Shown here: positions 23,495 through 30,439 of the stretch, piece after piece
Position numbering within the stretch: the first letter of the stretch is position 1
Layout: each line of letters opens with the position of its first letter
Source of the DNA: Clostridiales bacterium
Lineage (GTDB): Bacteria; Bacillota; Clostridia; Oscillospirales; Butyricicoccaceae
Assembly (NCBI GenBank): GCA_019418305.1
Contig: DYCA01000003.1
Coordinates: 48,396-95,151, forward strand
Reading direction: 5' to 3'
Length of the DNA: 46,756 bases
The notes under the pieces: generated by a model
Told to the model about the DNA's origin: nothing
Database searches by the model: none
The model's input: the letters and a program-made list of their open reading frames with translations, nothing else
Translations under genes and position numbers: made by a program

Positions 23495-24532
23495 ATGACA
23501 GAATTCATGCGGCAGCCCTTCGGCGTAACCGCTGACGGACAGGCTGTGGAACAATGGACTATGCGCGCGGGCCAGTATGTCGCTCAGGTGCTTACCTGCG
23601 GCGGCGTGCTGCGCTCCTTTACCGTCCCTTCTCCCGACGGCAGCCGGGACATTGTGCTGGGATATAACAGCTTGGCCGAGTATGAGGCGCAGGACAAATA
23701 TTTGGGGGCATTAGTCGGGCGCGTGGCCAATCGTATTGGCGGCGCAGCCTTCGACCTGAACGGCGTCCACTACCCGTTGGCTGCCAACAACGGCCCCAAC
23801 TGTCTCCATGGAGGTTCTCGCGGTTTTGACCGGGCGGTGTGGAAGGCGCAGGTTGAAAACAGCACCTTAGTGCTCACCCATATCAGTCCGGCGGGAGAAG
23901 AGGGTTTCCCAGGTACACTGGAAGTAAAGGTGACCTACTCCCTCACCGTTGACGGCGTACTCTCGTTGGATTATCAGGCAAAAAGCGATGCCGATACCCT
24001 ATGCAACCTGACCAACCACAGCTATTTCAATCTGCTGGGACACGCCTATGGCTCACTGGAGGGGCAGCAGGTCGAAATCCGGGCAGATGCTATCACCGAA
24101 ACCGATGCCGACAGCACCCCTACCGGCGTCCTGCTGCCGGTGGAAGGAACTCCTTTCGATTTACGTTCTCCTCGAGACTTTCTGCAGGGACTGGCGATGG
24201 AACATCCTCAGCTGACGCTGGGCAACGGATACGACCACAATTTTGTGCTGCGCACCGAACCGGTCTCCCCGCTGGAACCGGTTGCATGGGTCACCGGCGG
24301 CGGTCTGTGTCTGGAGTGCTGCACCACCCAGCCCGGTTTGCAGCTCTACACAGCCAACTATCTGGACGGCAGCCCCGGCAAAGAAGGCGCCAGCTACGGA
24401 CCGCGCTCGGCATTCTGTCTGGAAACCCAGGCTTGGCCGGACGCCATCCACCATCCGAATTTTCCCTCTGTCGTGCTTCTGGCAGGAGAAACGTATCACC
24501 ATACCACGACTTACCGCGTAACCATGACCTGA
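23495..24532 (+). CDS. galM: aldose 1-epimerase (mutarotase)
   Basis: It converts beta- to alpha-galactose, the form GalK accepts. The 345-aa beta-sandwich protein has the conserved NRIGGAAFDLNG, the PNCLHGG motif (first active His about residue 108) and NHSYFNLLGH with catalytic His175. GNGYDHNFVL and GLQLYTANYLDG lie near the C-terminus, and the general base Glu lies in FCLETQAWPDAIHHPNFPS. The ATG at 23495 follows galT by 3 bp. A strong terminator follows, ending the galactose cargo. Confidence 0.95.
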   Translation: MTEFMRQPFGVTADGQAVEQWTMRAGQYVAQVLTCGGVLRSFTVPSPDGSRDIVLGYNSLAEYEAQDKYLGALVGRVANRIGGAAFDLNGVHYPLAANNGPNCLHGGSRGFDRAVWKAQVENSTLVLTHISPAGEEGFPGTLEVKVTYSLTVDGVLSLDYQAKSDADTLCNLTNHSYFNLLGHAYGSLEGQQVEIRADAITETDADSTPTGVLLPVEGTPFDLRSPRDFLQGLAMEHPQLTLGNGYDHNFVLRTEPVSPLEPVAWVTGGGLCLECCTTQPGLQLYTANYLDGSPGKEGASYGPRSAFCLETQAWPDAIHHPNFPSVVLLAGETYHHTTTYRVTMT

Positions 24533-24560
24533 TTGCATCAAGAGCAATCAGGTAACAACA

Positions 24561-24611
24561 ACAAACCGGGATACTGCAACATATTATGTTGCGGTGTCCC
24601 GGTTGTTTTTT
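24561..24611 (+). terminator. intrinsic terminator after galM
   Basis: The long stem ACAA(A)CCGGGA...GCAACA pairs with TGTTGC...TCCCGGTTGT around the loop TATTA, with one bulged A. It is followed by a seven-base T tract. It insulates the recombinase region from the galactose operon. Confidence 0.93.
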
Positions 24612-24696
24612 ATGCTCCTTACGATGTATCGCTCGATTTAAAAAGGAATAAAAATGTGCTTTATGACGCAAATTACCACAAAAAGGAGGTACTTTT

Positions 24697-24897
24697 ATGA
24701 ACACCACAACGCATACGGCCTATGGAATTCTCCCCGTCACTGCACGGGGAACACAGACCTGCATCGGTGCGGGCACATTTGTCGTCAGCCGGCAATTTGT
24801 TGGCAGCGTCCCGGCCTGTGACTTGCTTCGACAGCGCATGCAGCAAACCGCACACACAACATCATCCATTGACGAGCGAATCGGCACTGCGGTATAA
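24697..24897 (+). CDS. small 66-aa protein, possibly TnpW-like, encoded beside the recombinase
   Basis: A near-perfect ribosome site (AAAAGGAGGT) sits six bases before the ATG, so this is very probably a real gene. The product, 66 aa, has no membrane segment. Its centre, IGAGTFVVSRQFVGSVPACDLLRQ, loosely recalls the small TnpW family (a short strand pattern followed by a helix with L/R spacing) that lies just upstream of tnpX in Tn4451-type elements. The similarity is by eye and weak. Position and size also fit a recombination directionality factor, which large serine recombinases need for excision. The recombinase promoter lies inside its last codons, and no clear promoter of its own is seen in 24612-24696. 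Confidence 0.6.
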   Translation: MNTTTHTAYGILPVTARGTQTCIGAGTFVVSRQFVGSVPACDLLRQRMQQTAHTTSSIDERIGTAV

Positions 24898-24898
24898 T
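24869..24898 (+). promoter_or_regulatory. strong sigma-A promoter of the recombinase gene
   Basis: TTGACG (24869-24874) and TATAAT (24893-24898) are spaced by 18 bp and are located in the end of the small ORF. The predicted transcript starts near 24905, only about 30 bases before the recombinase ATG. Confidence 0.8.
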
Positions 24899-24909
24899 CG
24901 ACTGGTGAG

Positions 24910-24944
24910 CCGGTTCTGAAAGGAGCATATCATATGAGAACCGG
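24910..24944 (+). promoter_or_regulatory. inverted repeat enclosing the recombinase ribosome site and start codon
   Basis: CCGGTTCT (24910-24917) and AGAACCGG (24937-24944) are exact complements. The 19 bases between them contain the AAAGGAG site (24919-24925) and the ATG (24934-24936). In RNA this would be a 5'-end hairpin holding the ribosome site in its loop. In DNA it could be an operator just downstream of the promoter. Either would limit recombinase synthesis. Confidence 0.6.
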
Positions 24945-26607
24945 TAATTTAAAACTTGTTTTTGCCTATCTTCGTCTTTCCAATGAGGAAGCACGAAGCG
25001 GCGAATCCTCCAGTATTGCAAACCAGAGACAGATGATTCAGGACTATTGCCAACGCCACAACATCACACTTGTGCGGGAATTTGTGGATGACGGCTATTC
25101 CGGCGGCAATTTTGACCGTCCAGCGTTTCAGAACATGCTGCAGCAGCTGCATGACGGCAAGGCCAACATGGTTATCACCAAGGATCTATCCCGTCTGGGG
25201 CGCGATATGCGCGAATCCAGTTACTATGCCGAGCAATTCTTTCCGGAGCACGGCATCCGCTATCTGACCATTGCGGACAACTTCGACACCGCTCACGAAA
25301 ACGTCATGGCACCGTTCCAATTCGCCATGAACGAAGTCTATCTGCGGGACGGCTCACGCAAGGTCAAGGACGTGCTGCGCAGCAAGCGGGAAAACGGACA
25401 GTACTGTGCCTGCCCACCCTATGGCTACCGCAAAGACCCTGCGGATAAAAATCGTCTTACTCCCGATGCGCAGACTGCCCCCATCGTGCAGCGCATTTTC
25501 GAACGAGCGGCCGCCGGAGATTCCTCGCGCAAAATTGCGCTCGACTTGAATGCGGACGGCGTCATCCCGCCGCTCAAATACCGCGTACTGTTCCGCGATG
25601 ATTTCAGTCCGGAGGGCGCGGCGCGCGCCTCTGATCTGTGGAACTACACCACAGTCAAGCGTATCCTGAAAAACCCGGTCTACCTCGGGCATACCATGCT
25701 CGGCAAAAGCCGCAAGGTCAGTGTCAAATCCAAAAAGAAGGTCGCAGTTCCCCAAAGCGAGTGGGCGGTCACACGTGACACGCACCCTCCCCTGATTGCT
25801 TCGCTGCTTTACGAGCAGGCACAGCGCAATCTGGGACGAGGGCGGCGCACCGCTCTCGCTCAGGATACTGTCCGAAAAAGCATCTTTTCGGGCATTGTAT
25901 TCTGTGCGCGGTGCGGTCATTCCCTCTGCTCCTGCGGTACGGTGTACAAGGGAGAACGGGAAAAGTACTGGTACCTGTCCTGCACCCATCAGCGCGGTGA
26001 CATTGCCAATCGCTGCGATGGCGTGCGCATCAAGTATGCCGACCTTATCGAAGTCGTGCGGCAGGATTTGAACACCCTGCTCGCACTGACCGATGCGCAA
26101 GCCGAGGCACTCGCCCGTGCGGCAGTCAAAAAAGAGCAATGCGCAAGTGAATATGCCGCACGGCAAGCCCGCTTGCAACAGGCACAGGCCCGCCTGCTGA
26201 CGATCGATAAAATTGTCACCAAGCTGTATACGGACAATGCCGAAGGTCGTTTAGACGATAACCGACTGACCCGCATGGTCGAAGCACTCGAACAGGAATC
26301 CGCCTCTCATCAGGCCGTCATCGCAGAGTTGTCGCATGCACTTCCAGGGCAGGAGGACACCGAAGAACGCTATCAACGTTTCTTTTTGCTGGCCAAACAG
26401 TGCAGCCACATTGACACACTTGACCGTGAAACGCTGCTCACCTTTATCGATCGCATCGAAGTCGGACCCAAGCAATTCGAAAACGGACTGCGCAAGGCGA
26501 CCCACCGCAACACTCCCTACCGTCAGGATATCCGCATCTTCTATCGTTTTATCGGTGAAATCAACATGGAAAACGAGCTGGAGTTGGAACAATCCTGCAA
26601 CTTCTGA
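24934..26607 (+). CDS. large serine recombinase (TnpX/TndX type), integrase/excisionase of the element
   Basis: It catalyses site-specific insertion and excision via a phosphoserine link at a 2-bp core. The 557-aa protein has the resolvase domain (about 8-155: AYLRLSNEE with nucleophile Ser16, DDGYSGGNFDRPAF, TKDLSRLGRD). The Recombinase domain follows (about 170-290: YGYRKDP, WNYTTVKRILKNPVYLG). Next are a zinc-ribbon (CARCGHSLCSC...CTHQRG...C, about 328-363), a coiled coil and a C-terminal segment (LTFIDRIEVGPKQ). The length is close to TndX of Tn5397 and shorter than TnpX. The ATG at 24934 has AAAGGAG at 8 bp. It lies at the extreme right end of the element, 23 bp from the attP arm, and by context it acts on the GA-core sites at 10284 and 26655. 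Confidence 0.95.
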   Translation: MRTGNLKLVFAYLRLSNEEARSGESSSIANQRQMIQDYCQRHNITLVREFVDDGYSGGNFDRPAFQNMLQQLHDGKANMVITKDLSRLGRDMRESSYYAEQFFPEHGIRYLTIADNFDTAHENVMAPFQFAMNEVYLRDGSRKVKDVLRSKRENGQYCACPPYGYRKDPADKNRLTPDAQTAPIVQRIFERAAAGDSSRKIALDLNADGVIPPLKYRVLFRDDFSPEGAARASDLWNYTTVKRILKNPVYLGHTMLGKSRKVSVKSKKKVAVPQSEWAVTRDTHPPLIASLLYEQAQRNLGRGRRTALAQDTVRKSIFSGIVFCARCGHSLCSCGTVYKGEREKYWYLSCTHQRGDIANRCDGVRIKYADLIEVVRQDLNTLLALTDAQAEALARAAVKKEQCASEYAARQARLQQAQARLLTIDKIVTKLYTDNAEGRLDDNRLTRMVEALEQESASHQAVIAELSHALPGQEDTEERYQRFFLLAKQCSHIDTLDRETLLTFIDRIEVGPKQFENGLRKATHRNTPYRQDIRIFYRFIGEINMENELELEQSCNF

Positions 26608-26630
26608 ATTAGCTTGTCCACACAACGTTT

Positions 26631-26656
26631 TAAGATGGTACAGGTACACCAAAGGA
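26631..26656 (+). repeat. right attachment junction (attR): right attP arm plus GA core
   Basis: The 24-base arm 26631-26654 (starting TAAGATGG) precedes the GA core 26655-26656. Its complement matches the left arm 10286-10309 at 17 of 24 positions, with no gap, so the reconstructed attP is a 50-bp imperfect palindrome centred on GA. From GA onward the sequence is SASP coding. The junction happens to create an AAAGGAGGT that looks like a ribosome site. Confidence 0.85.
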
Positions 26657-26783
26657 GGTCGGCGTCAACCTGAAGCAGGGCTATAACGGCGATCTGACTT
26701 CCCGTCAGGCCGGCTCGATCGGTGGTCAGATGGTCAAGAAGATGATTGAATCCTACGAGCAGAACCTGGCTAGCCAGGGCTGA
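26655..26783 (+). pseudogene. 3' part of the split alpha/beta-type SASP gene
   Basis: Starting with the GAG made by the core, the frame reads EVGVNLKQGYNGDLTSRQ, then AGSIGGQMVKKMIESYEQ, then NLASQG and TGA. This is the conserved C-terminal two-thirds of alpha/beta SASPs. It lacks a start codon and is the continuation of codons 1-29 at 10197-10283. In the restored protein, residues 30-31 (E-V) correspond to the site where the germination protease GPR normally cuts SASPs. No substitution or frameshift has accumulated, so the insertion is recent or the gene is still under selection. Confidence 0.95.
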
Positions 26784-26795
26784 TCTGAGGCAATA

Positions 26796-26843
26796 GAGAG
26801 CGCGCGGCTTCCGAAATTTCGGAAACCGCGCGCTTCTCTTTTT
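26796..26843 (+). terminator. intrinsic terminator of the SASP gene
   Basis: The long GC-rich stem AGCGCGCGG(c)TTCCGAAA/TTTCGGAAACCGCGCGCT is followed by TCTCTTTTT. It lies 13 bp after the SASP stop and is intact. Confidence 0.93.
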
Positions 26844-26949
26844 CTCGCGCTATTTTATACGACAGTATGCCATATCAGCGTATTGGCTTAGTTCAAAACA
26901 TAAATTTTGCAGTATGCACAGCGAAATTGGTTGCCTCTGTTCCGGTCAT

Positions 26950-27090
26950 ATGGAATGTATCTATCGGCGCAAACCGGCTAGCTTTGCCCAAGCCAACGAG
27001 ATAATTGACCGATACATTTATTTTTACAACCATGAGCGTATCCAATACAAAACAGGAGTGGCGCTGCTGACGCTGCGCCACTCCGTTTAA
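26950..27090 (+). pseudogene. C-terminal remnant of an IS3-family transposase (OrfB)
   Basis: The frame reads MECIYRRKPASFAQANEI, then IDRYIYFYNHERIQYKTG, then VALLTLRHSV and TAA. This matches the C-terminus of IS3/IS150-group OrfB (rve domain end, with the conserved YNHERIQ). The catalytic DDE part and OrfA are absent, and the upstream in-frame sequence is not transposase-like. No terminal repeats are recognised. The rest of the 422-bp gap between SASP and ptsI (26844-26949 and 27091-27205) shows nothing I can name. This is an old scar unrelated to the serine-recombinase element. Confidence 0.8.
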
Positions 27091-27205
27091 AACTTAACAA
27101 ATTCCTACTCAGAGCTTTTTGTACTGTCTGCATAAACTGAAGCTTGTTCATAAGGTGAACGCGCTTTGTTTCGCTTTTATGTGATGCAGCACATCGCAAT
27201 TTTGC

Positions 27206-28918
27206 TCAACCGCGCCACGCGGCAAAAATCTGCTCCGCATCGGTCGCGCTCGGCGCTGCCACCAGCTTATCCGCCAGCTCCTTGCACTCCGCATACGAAT
27301 GCGCCGCCAGATCGGCCTTCGCTGCCAGCATTGCAGAAGCGGACATGGACAAGTTGGTTACACCAAGACCGCAGAGCACCGGCGCCATGCCCGGCGTACC
27401 GGCCATCTCGCCGCACACGCCAACTTCGATGCCATTCTCATTGGCTGCCTTAGCCGTCATTGCAATCAGGCGCAGCACACCCGGATGCAGCGGACGGTAC
27501 AGATAGGAAATCTTCTCATTGATGCGGTCCACTGCGCAGGAATACTGAATCAGGTCATTCGTACCGATCGAGAAGAAATCGACCTCCTTGGCCAACATAT
27601 CCGCGCAGACAGCAGCCACCGGAATCTCCACCATGATACCGACCTTGACATCCGGATTATGCTCCACACCCTCGGCTGCCAGCAAATCCTTTGCCTGACG
27701 GAGAATCTGCTTGGCATTGCGGATTTCCTCAATCGAAGAGATCATCGGGAACATGATGCGTAAATCACCATACTTTGCCGCACGCAGCAGTGCCCGCAAC
27801 TGGGTCAGGAACAAATCCGTCTTGTTCAAGCAGATACGGATTGCACGGTAACCGAGGAAGGGATTCTGCTCCTTCTCAAGCTCGAGCGCAGGCACTTCCT
27901 TATCGCCGCCGATATCCAGCGTACGGATAATGACCGGCTTGCCCGCCATGGTTTCGCACGCCTTCTTATATGCCTCAAACTGCTCTTCCTCGCTCGGGAG
28001 GTCATCGCGGTCCATAAACAGGAATTCGGAACGGAACAGACCGACGCCTTCACCGCCCAGCTCCGCCACGCGGACTGCATCGTCCGGCGTACCAATATTG
28101 CCTTCAACCACAATGCGGCGGCCATCGCTCGTTGCACCTTGACGATCCTTAAACTTGGCCAGCATCGCCTTGCGCTCGTCCTCCGCCTTTTTCTTCTCTG
28201 CAAACTGCGCCAGTGTTTCCTCATCCGGGTTGACCACGACTTCGCCTGCCACGCCGTCAAGCAGCAAATCGGAACCGTCCTCAATACCGTCTACCTTATC
28301 GCCTGCGCCTGCAATAGCCGGAATACCCATCGAGCGCGCCATAATCGCGGAATGGCTGGTGCGGCCGCCGATGCGGGTAATAAATCCGACAACCGGCTTG
28401 GAGCCGATCTTCGCCGTGTCAGACGGAGTCAGATCGTTGGCAATGATAATGCACGGTTCGGTAATCGAATCAATTGCATTGTCTGCAATGCCCTTGAGAT
28501 TTTTGAGCACGCGCTTGGAAATGTCTCCGATATCCGCCGCACGCGCCTGCATGTATTCGTCATCCATCGCGCGGAACATCGCCTGAAAATTCTCGCAATT
28601 GACAAAGCAGGCATACTCCGCGCACACCTTTTCCTCTTCCACCAGATTGGTCATACCCTCAATGAAGTCCGGATCGTCCAGCATGAGCAGATGCGCATAA
28701 AAAATTTCCGCTTCTGCCGCACCGATGTTTTTCTCCGCTTCATCGCGCAGTGCCTCAATCTGCTTTTTCGCATTTGCCACAGCATCGGTCACACGTTTCT
28801 GCTCGGCCGCAACATCCGTGATGCTGTCTTTGACGACCGTCAGATCCTCCTCCTTGATGACCAAGGCCTTGGCATGTGCAAGCCCCTCCGAAACGCCGAT
28901 CGCTTTAAACTTGACCAT
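27206..28918 (-). CDS. ptsI: PTS enzyme I (phosphoenolpyruvate-protein phosphotransferase)
   Basis: This is the first enzyme of the sugar phosphotransferase system: it takes phosphate from PEP on a histidine and hands it to HPr, in the cytoplasm. The 570-aa protein has an N-terminal HPr-binding helical part and the phospho-histidine loop GGRTSHSAIMARSMGIPA (His189). The PEP-binding barrel shows FRSEFLFMDRD, RTLDIGGDK, MVEIPVA and the active Cys region VGVCGEMAG. I start at ATG 28918 (MVKFKAIG), preceded by AGGAGG at 7 bp; a longer frame adds 19 residues lying in the promoter leader. No ptsH or enzyme II genes are nearby. The gene has its own near-consensus promoter. Confidence 0.96.
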   Translation of the reverse strand: MVKFKAIGVSEGLAHAKALVIKEEDLTVVKDSITDVAAEQKRVTDAVANAKKQIEALRDEAEKNIGAAEAEIFYAHLLMLDDPDFIEGMTNLVEEEKVCAEYACFVNCENFQAMFRAMDDEYMQARAADIGDISKRVLKNLKGIADNAIDSITEPCIIIANDLTPSDTAKIGSKPVVGFITRIGGRTSHSAIMARSMGIPAIAGAGDKVDGIEDGSDLLLDGVAGEVVVNPDEETLAQFAEKKKAEDERKAMLAKFKDRQGATSDGRRIVVEGNIGTPDDAVRVAELGGEGVGLFRSEFLFMDRDDLPSEEEQFEAYKKACETMAGKPVIIRTLDIGGDKEVPALELEKEQNPFLGYRAIRICLNKTDLFLTQLRALLRAAKYGDLRIMFPMISSIEEIRNAKQILRQAKDLLAAEGVEHNPDVKVGIMVEIPVAAVCADMLAKEVDFFSIGTNDLIQYSCAVDRINEKISYLYRPLHPGVLRLIAMTAKAANENGIEVGVCGEMAGTPGMAPVLCGLGVTNLSMSASAMLAAKADLAAHSYAECKELADKLVAAPSATDAEQIFAAWRG

Positions 28919-28980
28919 AGCCGTATCCTCCTGTTTTCTTGTATTTCTTATACAAAAACCATATTCATTTTTCAAATTAC

Positions 28981-29009
28981 ATTGTATAATATTTACGCTC
29001 TTTCGTCAA
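28981..29009 (-). promoter_or_regulatory. sigma-A promoter of ptsI
   Basis: On the minus strand, TTGACG (29004-29009) and TACAAT (28981-28986) are 17 bp apart, about 63 bp ahead of the ptsI start. Confidence 0.85.
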
Positions 29010-29054
29010 GTGTACAGGACATTTTTCCGAAAACTTGCAAGAATTGAAAAAAAA

Positions 29055-29085
29055 TTGTACCGAACCGCCTGTTTTCTGCTATACT
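29055..29085 (+). promoter_or_regulatory. probable promoter of the DUF1015 gene
   Basis: TTGTAC (29055-29060) and TATACT (29080-29085) are 19 bp apart, 43 bp ahead of the start codon, divergent from the ptsI promoter. The spacing is slightly long. Confidence 0.55.
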
Positions 29086-29128
29086 TATACCATTCCACAT
29101 ATGATCTTCTACAGGAGGAATGACAACC

Positions 29129-30439
29129 ATGGCAAACCGCTGCACTCATATTCCCGAAATTATGCTGCCCCGCGAGGGTACGGATCTTTCCAAATGGGCG
29201 GTCATCGCCTGCGACCAATATACTTCTCAACCCGAATACTGGGCCGAGACCGACCGCACAGTTGGCGATGCACCTTCCACGCTGCGTCTGACACTGCCCG
29301 AAGTCTATCTGGAGCAGAACGATGTTGCCGAGCGCACCGAGAAAATCCACAGCACCATGCATCGTTACATAGAGGACGGCACGCTGCGCACGCTGCCCGC
29401 AGGCGTCATCCTGACCGAGCGTTGGTCAGGCGGCAGCTGCCCGCGCCGCGGCATCGTTCTGGCAGTCGATCTGGAAGCCTATGAATACACCCCCGGTTCG
29501 GCCTCGCTTATCCGTCCGACCGAAAAAACCGTGGTGGAACGCATCCCGCCGCGCCTCAAGGTTCGTCAAGGTGCGTGTATAGAGCTGCCGCATATCATGA
29601 TCCTGATTGACGACCCGGATCGCAAAATCATCGAACCACTGTTTGACCAGACCGCAAAGCTGGAAAAGGTGTACGACACCGACCTGATGCAGAACGGCGG
29701 CCACATTACCGGTTGGTTCATCCCGAAGGGCGCACAGACCGATGCCATCGAAGCAGGACTGGAAGCCCTATGCGACCGCGAGACCTTCAACCATAAATAC
29801 GGCTGCACCGACGCACAGGCTCTGCTGCCCTATGCCGTAGGCGACGGCAACCACTCGATGGCGACCGCCAAGGCCTACTGGGAGGAAGTCAAGACCGGGC
29901 TGTCCGCCGAGGAGCAGGAAAACCACCCCGCGCGTTTCGTGCTGGTCGAGGTGGTCAACATCCATGACGAAAGCCTGATCATTGAGCCGATTCACCGCAT
30001 CCTGTTCGGTGTAGATGCCAATGAACTGCTGAATGGCCTGACCGCATTCTATGAAGCACAGGGCTGCAAGGCCTATGTTGCGGACGAAGCGCCCGCCGAT
30101 ACCACGGCCCATATTTTCCCGTTCTGTGCAGCAGAAAAGACCGGTGTGCTTGTCGTCGAAAACCCCAAGTGGTCCATCCCGGTTGCCACCATGCAGACCG
30201 CGCTCGACGCTTATCTGGAAACGCATTCGTCCACGCGCATTGACTATATCCACGGTACGGATGTGGTGTGCAATCTGGCCGAAAAGTCCGGCAATCTGGG
30301 CTTTATCCTGCCGGATATCGCCAAGAATGACCTGTTCCGCGGCGTTGTCTTTGACGGCGTGCTGCCGCGTAAGACCTTCTCCATGGGTGAAGCGCATGAA
30401 AAACGCTACTATATGGAAGCTAAGCCAATCGTCAAATAA
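29129..30439 (+). CDS. DUF1015 family protein
   Basis: The 436-aa cytoplasmic protein matches the DUF1015 family, common in Clostridia and often near serine/one-carbon genes. Visible marks are ACDQYTSQPEYW near the N-terminus, LRLTLPEVYLEQ, and GDGNHSMATAKAYWE (about residue 235), the most conserved motif of the family (xDGxHxxxTA). HTIFxF-like and YIHGTDVV segments lie near the C-terminus. There is no signal peptide or membrane segment. I prefer ATG 29129 to the ATG at 29120 because AGGAGG (29113-29118) would touch the earlier one. The biochemical role is not established. It stands alone between its promoter and a terminator. Confidence 0.85.
   Translation: MANRCTHIPEIMLPREGTDLSKWAVIACDQYTSQPEYWAETDRTVGDAPSTLRLTLPEVYLEQNDVAERTEKIHSTMHRYIEDGTLRTLPAGVILTERWSGGSCPRRGIVLAVDLEAYEYTPGSASLIRPTEKTVVERIPPRLKVRQGACIELPHIMILIDDPDRKIIEPLFDQTAKLEKVYDTDLMQNGGHITGWFIPKGAQTDAIEAGLEALCDRETFNHKYGCTDAQALLPYAVGDGNHSMATAKAYWEEVKTGLSAEEQENHPARFVLVEVVNIHDESLIIEPIHRILFGVDANELLNGLTAFYEAQGCKAYVADEAPADTTAHIFPFCAAEKTGVLVVENPKWSIPVATMQTALDAYLETHSSTRIDYIHGTDVVCNLAEKSGNLGFILPDIAKNDLFRGVVFDGVLPRKTFSMGEAHEKRYYMEAKPIVK

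Larger units (their letters stand above)
10286..26656. mobile_element. 16.4-kb serine-recombinase element carrying a galactose sensing, uptake and Leloir-pathway module, inserted in a SASP gene
   Basis: The limits are set by the two halves of the SASP gene, by a shared GA core (10284-10285 and 26655-26656) and by 24-bp inverted arms. Gene order, all on the plus strand: response regulator, histidine kinase, sugar-binding lipoprotein, mglB, mglA, mglC, galK, galE, galT, galM, a 66-aa ORF and the recombinase. It contains no relaxase, T4SS, replication, integrase or phage structural gene, so it resembles a Tn4451-like integrative element moved by its recombinase alone (or helped in trans). Reconstruction of the empty site gives a canonical EAAAEVGVNLKQ SASP motif, which argues strongly that the boundaries are exact. 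I do not recognise it as a named element. Confidence 0.92.

Noticed and set aside
24653..24720. Short frame starting MCFMTQITTKRR upstream of the 66-aa ORF
   Set aside because: It overlaps the 66-aa gene and its ribosome site in another frame, and the protein sequence is not coherent.
10264..26638. Direct repeat TAAGATGG at 10264-10271 (host side) and 26631-26638 (element end) as the crossover site
   Set aside because: Recombining there would put the SASP halves out of frame and destroy the conserved protein. The GA core restores it perfectly and is centred on the inverted arms.
10286..26656. Element as a prophage or conjugative transposon
   Set aside because: No capsid, tail, lysis, replication, relaxase, coupling protein or T4SS gene is present; only the recombinase and a small ORF are mobility-related.
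26893..27081. 62-codon minus-strand frame opposite the IS3 remnant
   Set aside because: It is the antisense shadow of a recognisable transposase C-terminus and has a GTG start without a ribosome site.
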